Of a stretch of DNA of 64,000 nt, positions 61,020 to 64,000 are shown piece after piece. The translations under genes and the position numbers were made by a program. The DNA is taken from positions 2,294,001-2,358,000 of the forward strand of contig NW_020825317.1 of the NCBI RefSeq assembly GCF_003286085.1, in the 5' to 3' direction. Below the pieces are notes generated by a model. That model was not told the DNA's origin. It worked only from the letters and a program-made list of their open reading frames with translations, and made no database searches. Numbering within the stretch: the first letter of the stretch is position 1; every line of letters begins with the position of its first letter. The stretch is from Drosophila persimilis. Lineage: Eukaryota > Arthropoda > Insecta > Diptera > Drosophilidae.

Positions 61020-62142
61020 AGGGGGAACGTTGTGAGTTGCTGCGGACACCGCAACTCTAAGGTTATACCCGATACTAAGTCAGTATCGCTCTCCTCCGGC
61101 AGACGCCGCTAATATTTAACGACACGACAAAGAGTGCGTGCGAGAGAGACAGAAAATCAGTCTGAGCGTGACGTCGGGCGCTGCGTAGCCACTGCAAATT
61201 GATTTGTTCCTTTTGGCTAAAAAAATGGTCTGATCCAGATTCAACAATCTAATAGATATGGTCATTATCTATGATTCTGCGTTTTTAGTTTTCTCAAATC
61301 TGCAATATTGTGGATGCAACAGATTTTCGTCCTTTGTGGGGGCGGATGGGGGTGGGGCGAAATTCTGAGATATACGTTTTATAGTGACATCTTAAAGGAG
61401 TGTGTGCACCAAATTTGGTTACTCTAGCCTTAATAGTCTCTGAGATTTGTGGTTGCCTCAGATTTTCGTCCTTTGCGGGGGCGGAAGGGGGTGTGGCGAA
61501 ATTTGGACAGGAAACGGTCAAGGTCCGATATCACAGGAGTGTGGATACCAAATTTGGTTGCTCTGGCTTTTATAGGTTCTGAGATCCTTGAACTCATATT
61601 TTGCAATTGGCAAAACCGACCATGAAACCTGTGTGTTAGAGTGAGACAGAGCGAGAAAGAGTGAAATTGTTTTCGTGATTCTGGCTGTATTAACTATACG
61701 ATCTGGTTCAGATTTTGCACTCTAGAAGATATAGTCATCTTCTACGATTCTGCGTTTTTAGTTTTCTCGTATCGTCAAAATTGTGGATGCCACAGATTTT
61801 CGCCCTTTGTGGGGGCGGAAGTGGGCGGGGCAAAGTTTTGAAATATTTTTGGAGCAGTGACATATCACAGAAGTCTGGATCCAAAACATCGTTGCTCTAG
61901 CTCTTATAGTCTTTGAGCATTAGGCGCTGAAGGGGACGGACAGACGGACAGACGGACAGACGGACAGACGGACGGACGGACAGACGGACAGACAGACATG
62001 GCTCAATCGACTCGGCTATTGATGCTGATCAAGAATATATATACTTTATGGGGTCGGAAACGATTCCTTCTGGACGTTACACACATCCACTTTTACCACA
62101 AATCTAATATACCCCAATACTCATTTTGAGTATCGGGTATAA
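61020..62142 (-). mobile_element. Full-length INE-1/mini-me-type repeat, minus copy
   Basis: Reverse complement of the 7360-8429 repeat over its whole length, with the same ends (TTATACCCGATACT at 61063; GAGTATCGGGTATAA ending 62142) and the same hairpin GTTGC..GCAAC (61036-61055). The microsatellite is at 61932-61998. Internal differences are scattered. Confidence 0.75.
61932..61998. repeat. (GACR)n microsatellite
   Basis: About 16 tetranucleotides of GGAC/AGAC on plus, i.e. (GTCY)n on the element strand. The plus copy has a shorter tract at 7506-7540. Confidence 0.95.
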
Positions 62143-63305
62143 AAAGGAAGAACACACACAATTCGCACACACAAAAAAATGAGATGACGACCGAGTGGCT
62201 CAGGCAGATCGAGTTAATTTTAACGGTGATTGTCTGTCTCTTTTCTTCCCGTCCCTCACGCCGCCTTACATTCCTCTGCGCTCAGTCTTGCATTCCTATG
62301 TGCAGATTAGCGGCGCTTATCGGGCACCGGTATGTGGGGGCTCGCCCGCAGCGCAAAGTTAGGTGGAGAGAGATAGATAGGGATAGCGAGCTAAAGAAGC
62401 CTAAATGAGAGGGAGAATAAAATAACTCGGGTATTGATGCTTAGAGCATCTGACTACGATCCGTTATTTGTTTCTTATATTTGATTCCTTTTTTTTTTTT
62501 TTGTTATTGTTATTTTGAACTGGGCGAGAAATTGTGAGAAATTTGCTAGTTCGATCTGCCACTATTTGCCGCCACTGCAGAACACTTTTTTTTTCTTTGC
62601 CTCCTCCCCTGCGCACGGGGTATGGACGCATACGCGGAGCGATGAACAAGCCGACGCGGCTGCCGTCTGCCGGGCACTAGTTGGCCTCTCCTCTCTGGCT
62701 CGCCGAACTGCTCCAAGGCGACGACCCAAAGCTCCGGCGAATTTCTACGAATTTCAGCTGGTAGTCGTGGAAGACGAGCCTCCTCCAATTTAAAACCTAT
62801 GGAAATTTGCACCCACAAATACACTTTACAATATACACTTTCTCTAGTCTGTCTTTTTCTCCTCAACTTACCCAAACGGGTGACCCGTCGAAAGGGTGTA
62901 TCGAAGAGGTTTCACTAATCACCGCCTCACTGCCTGGGCTACTTTTCACTAGTTATTGTATTTAGATGGTTTTTCTCTTTTTTCTTTCTTTGAATATTCA
63001 AATACGGCTGCCACTATAGAGGACACTTGGTGAACAAAATCCAATGCTGTCGACCAGGCTTGGAATCCCGCAATGGCGTCCAATGCCATCTATTTATAGC
63101 CTTTTATCTTGTCCGACTTCGACTTCGAACTCGCTCTCCTTTCGACGAGGAAGTCTGACCTGGCTCTGACCCACTCTTTGATCCCAGGCCCTCTTTGCCG
63201 ACTGTTAAAGAGAGTTTGTCTTGCCTCTCGTTAGACGGTGCCTAATTTTCGGCGGACCCCAAAAACCCTAGGCCTCCTCACAGCAGCTACAAGCCTCACC
63301 GTACA
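62143..63305 (-). repeat. Putative 3' LTR of an Osvaldo/Ulysses-like element
   Basis: Follows integrase on minus after a polypurine tract (GGCAGGGGGGAGT, about 63306-63318) and starts TGTACGGTGAGGC at 63305. It contains a TATA box on minus (GGCTATAAATAGATG, about 63087-63101). The left limit is unknown, somewhere between about 62143 and 62500, because the other LTR is not in the window. Confidence 0.5.
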
Positions 63306-63370
63306 ACTCCCCCCTGCCAAGATCAGACTTGGGGTGCAGAAGGCTCACAAGGATGAACCGCTTGTAGCTG

Positions 63371-64000
63371 TTATTGGCGGATATCTTTCCCGTGGTATTT
63401 CCCAATGATTCGGCCCTGCAAATCTTCCAACTCATAAAGCGAATTTCCTAGCTTTCTCCGAACTCTAGCCTTCACGAAAGCGTGCCCAAGCTTAGCGTTG
63501 TATCCAGCTTGGAAGTTGCTTTGTTTAAAATTCCTTCTATAAACTTCCTGCCCAACCTGGTATACTATCTCTCTTGATCTTAGATTATACTGCTTTTCAT
63601 TACGTGCATTTTGCTTATCCATTACTTCACGTGCTTTCTTCCTGACCAACTCCAAGGAATCCTCTTTTGTAAAAGCTGCCGCCCTGTCTTCCAACATCTC
63701 TAGTGATCTCAGCAAAGAGTAAGTGCCACCAGAAGTGATCATCTGCTGACCAAACACCATGTAGTATGGCGTAGCGCCTACTCCCGAGTGGATGGACGAT
63801 CTCAGCGCGCAACAAATGCTGCTTAAATTCTCGTCCCAATCTTTTTGATCCGGACGCACATACGCTCTGATGGCGGCAATCACTGAGCGATTGACTCTCT
63901 CGGAGGCATTTGCCTGTGGCGCGTGTACCGCTGTCAAGGTATGTGAGATACGGTGGCTTTTTAAAAGGCTTTGGAATTTTTCAGCCCTGAATTGGGATCC
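63371..64000 (-). CDS. Integrase C-terminal part, Osvaldo/Ulysses-like
   Basis: Inserts the element DNA. The frame enters from beyond the right edge and ends at 63371. HAPQANASERVNRSV (about 63925) contains the catalytic Glu. HSGVGATPYYMVFGQ is the conserved GATPY-type block. A basic stretch (NEKQYNLRSREIVYQVGQEV) and a GPY/F-like beta module (FVKARVRRKLGNSLYELEDL) follow. No stop inside. The family label is a best guess from the ANASERVNRSV motif. Confidence 0.75.
   Translation of the reverse strand, partial: GSQFRAEKFQSLLKSHRISHTLTAVHAPQANASERVNRSVIAAIRAYVRPDQKDWDENLSSICCALRSSIHSGVGATPYYMVFGQQMITSGGTYSLLRSLEMLEDRAAAFTKEDSLELVRKKAREVMDKQNARNEKQYNLRSREIVYQVGQEVYRRNFKQSNFQAGYNAKLGHAFVKARVRRKLGNSLYELEDLQGRIIGKYHGKDIRQ

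Noticed and set aside
60848..61060. Small plus ORF after an apparent splice acceptor (TTACAG then GAACCTCC)
   Set aside because: Runs into the INE-1-type repeat end and shows no recognisable protein; too short to support.
1..64000. tRNA or rRNA genes
   Set aside because: tRNA-like matches are only short primer-binding sites next to LTRs; no cloverleaf or rRNA core sequence was recognised.

Overview
This window looks like fly heterochromatin, almost certainly from a Drosophila species. It is filled end to end with transposable elements and their wreckage. I see no convincing host gene, rRNA, tRNA or CRISPR array. The assignment rests on families typical of drosophilids: Ty3/gypsy elements of the gypsy/17.6, mdg1/412 and mdg3/micropia types with their characteristic primer-binding sites, BEL/Pao elements, LOA-clade non-LTR elements, a CR1-type ORF1, a hAT and a Tc1 transposon, and INE-1/mini-me-type repeats with a (GTCY)n microsatellite. 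The exact species cannot be told from the sequence.

Layout. 1-2834: 5' half of a BEL/Pao element (minus). 2835-5587: 5' part of a gypsy-type element (minus). 5588-6840: unidentified, with one 161-codon ORF. 6840-8429: two INE-1-type repeats. 8430-10891: errantivirus-like remnant (minus), whose LTR interrupts the pol of the next element. 10892-16450: mdg1/412-type element (copy A, minus) with three small ORFs before gag. 16453-17700: CR1-type ORF1 (minus). 17740-18730: mdg1-type integrase remnant (copy F, minus). 18731-26644: LOA-type LINE (plus) split by a young, internally deleted BEL/Pao element (22617-26046). 26645-33900: mdg1-type copy C (minus) split by a hAT transposon (28652-31111). 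33897-34925: integrase and LTR of another mdg1-type copy (D). 35147-38973: second LOA copy (plus) with a 13-bp target duplication. 38973-40910: errantivirus-like remnant with an unusual proline-rich ORF. 40916-43912: decayed env-bearing errantivirus (Y). 43913-45268: unidentified. 45269-51503: well-preserved errantivirus X with gag, pol and env. Its 5' LTR is broken by an mdg3/micropia-type element (51504-56845). 57008-58159: Tc1 transposon. 58496-59300: third LOA piece. 59301-60145: mdg1-type copy E. 60146-61019: unidentified. 61020-62142: inverted INE-1-type copy. 62143-64000: LTR and integrase of an Osvaldo/Ulysses-like element (minus).

The elements do not form a pathway. The striking property is orientation: every Ty3/gypsy-type piece I can orient (about a dozen independent insertions) lies on the minus strand, while the LOA LINEs, the hAT, the Tc1 and the young BEL element are on plus. 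Nested, one-sided gypsy/errantivirus arrays are the architecture of flamenco-type unistrand piRNA clusters. That is the most interesting hypothesis here, but it is an inference only small-RNA data can settle. The second notable object is the BEL/Pao derivative at 22617-26046. Its LTRs differ at one position in 363, and its single open 786-codon frame has gag and protease but a coiled-coil segment where reverse transcriptase and integrase should be.
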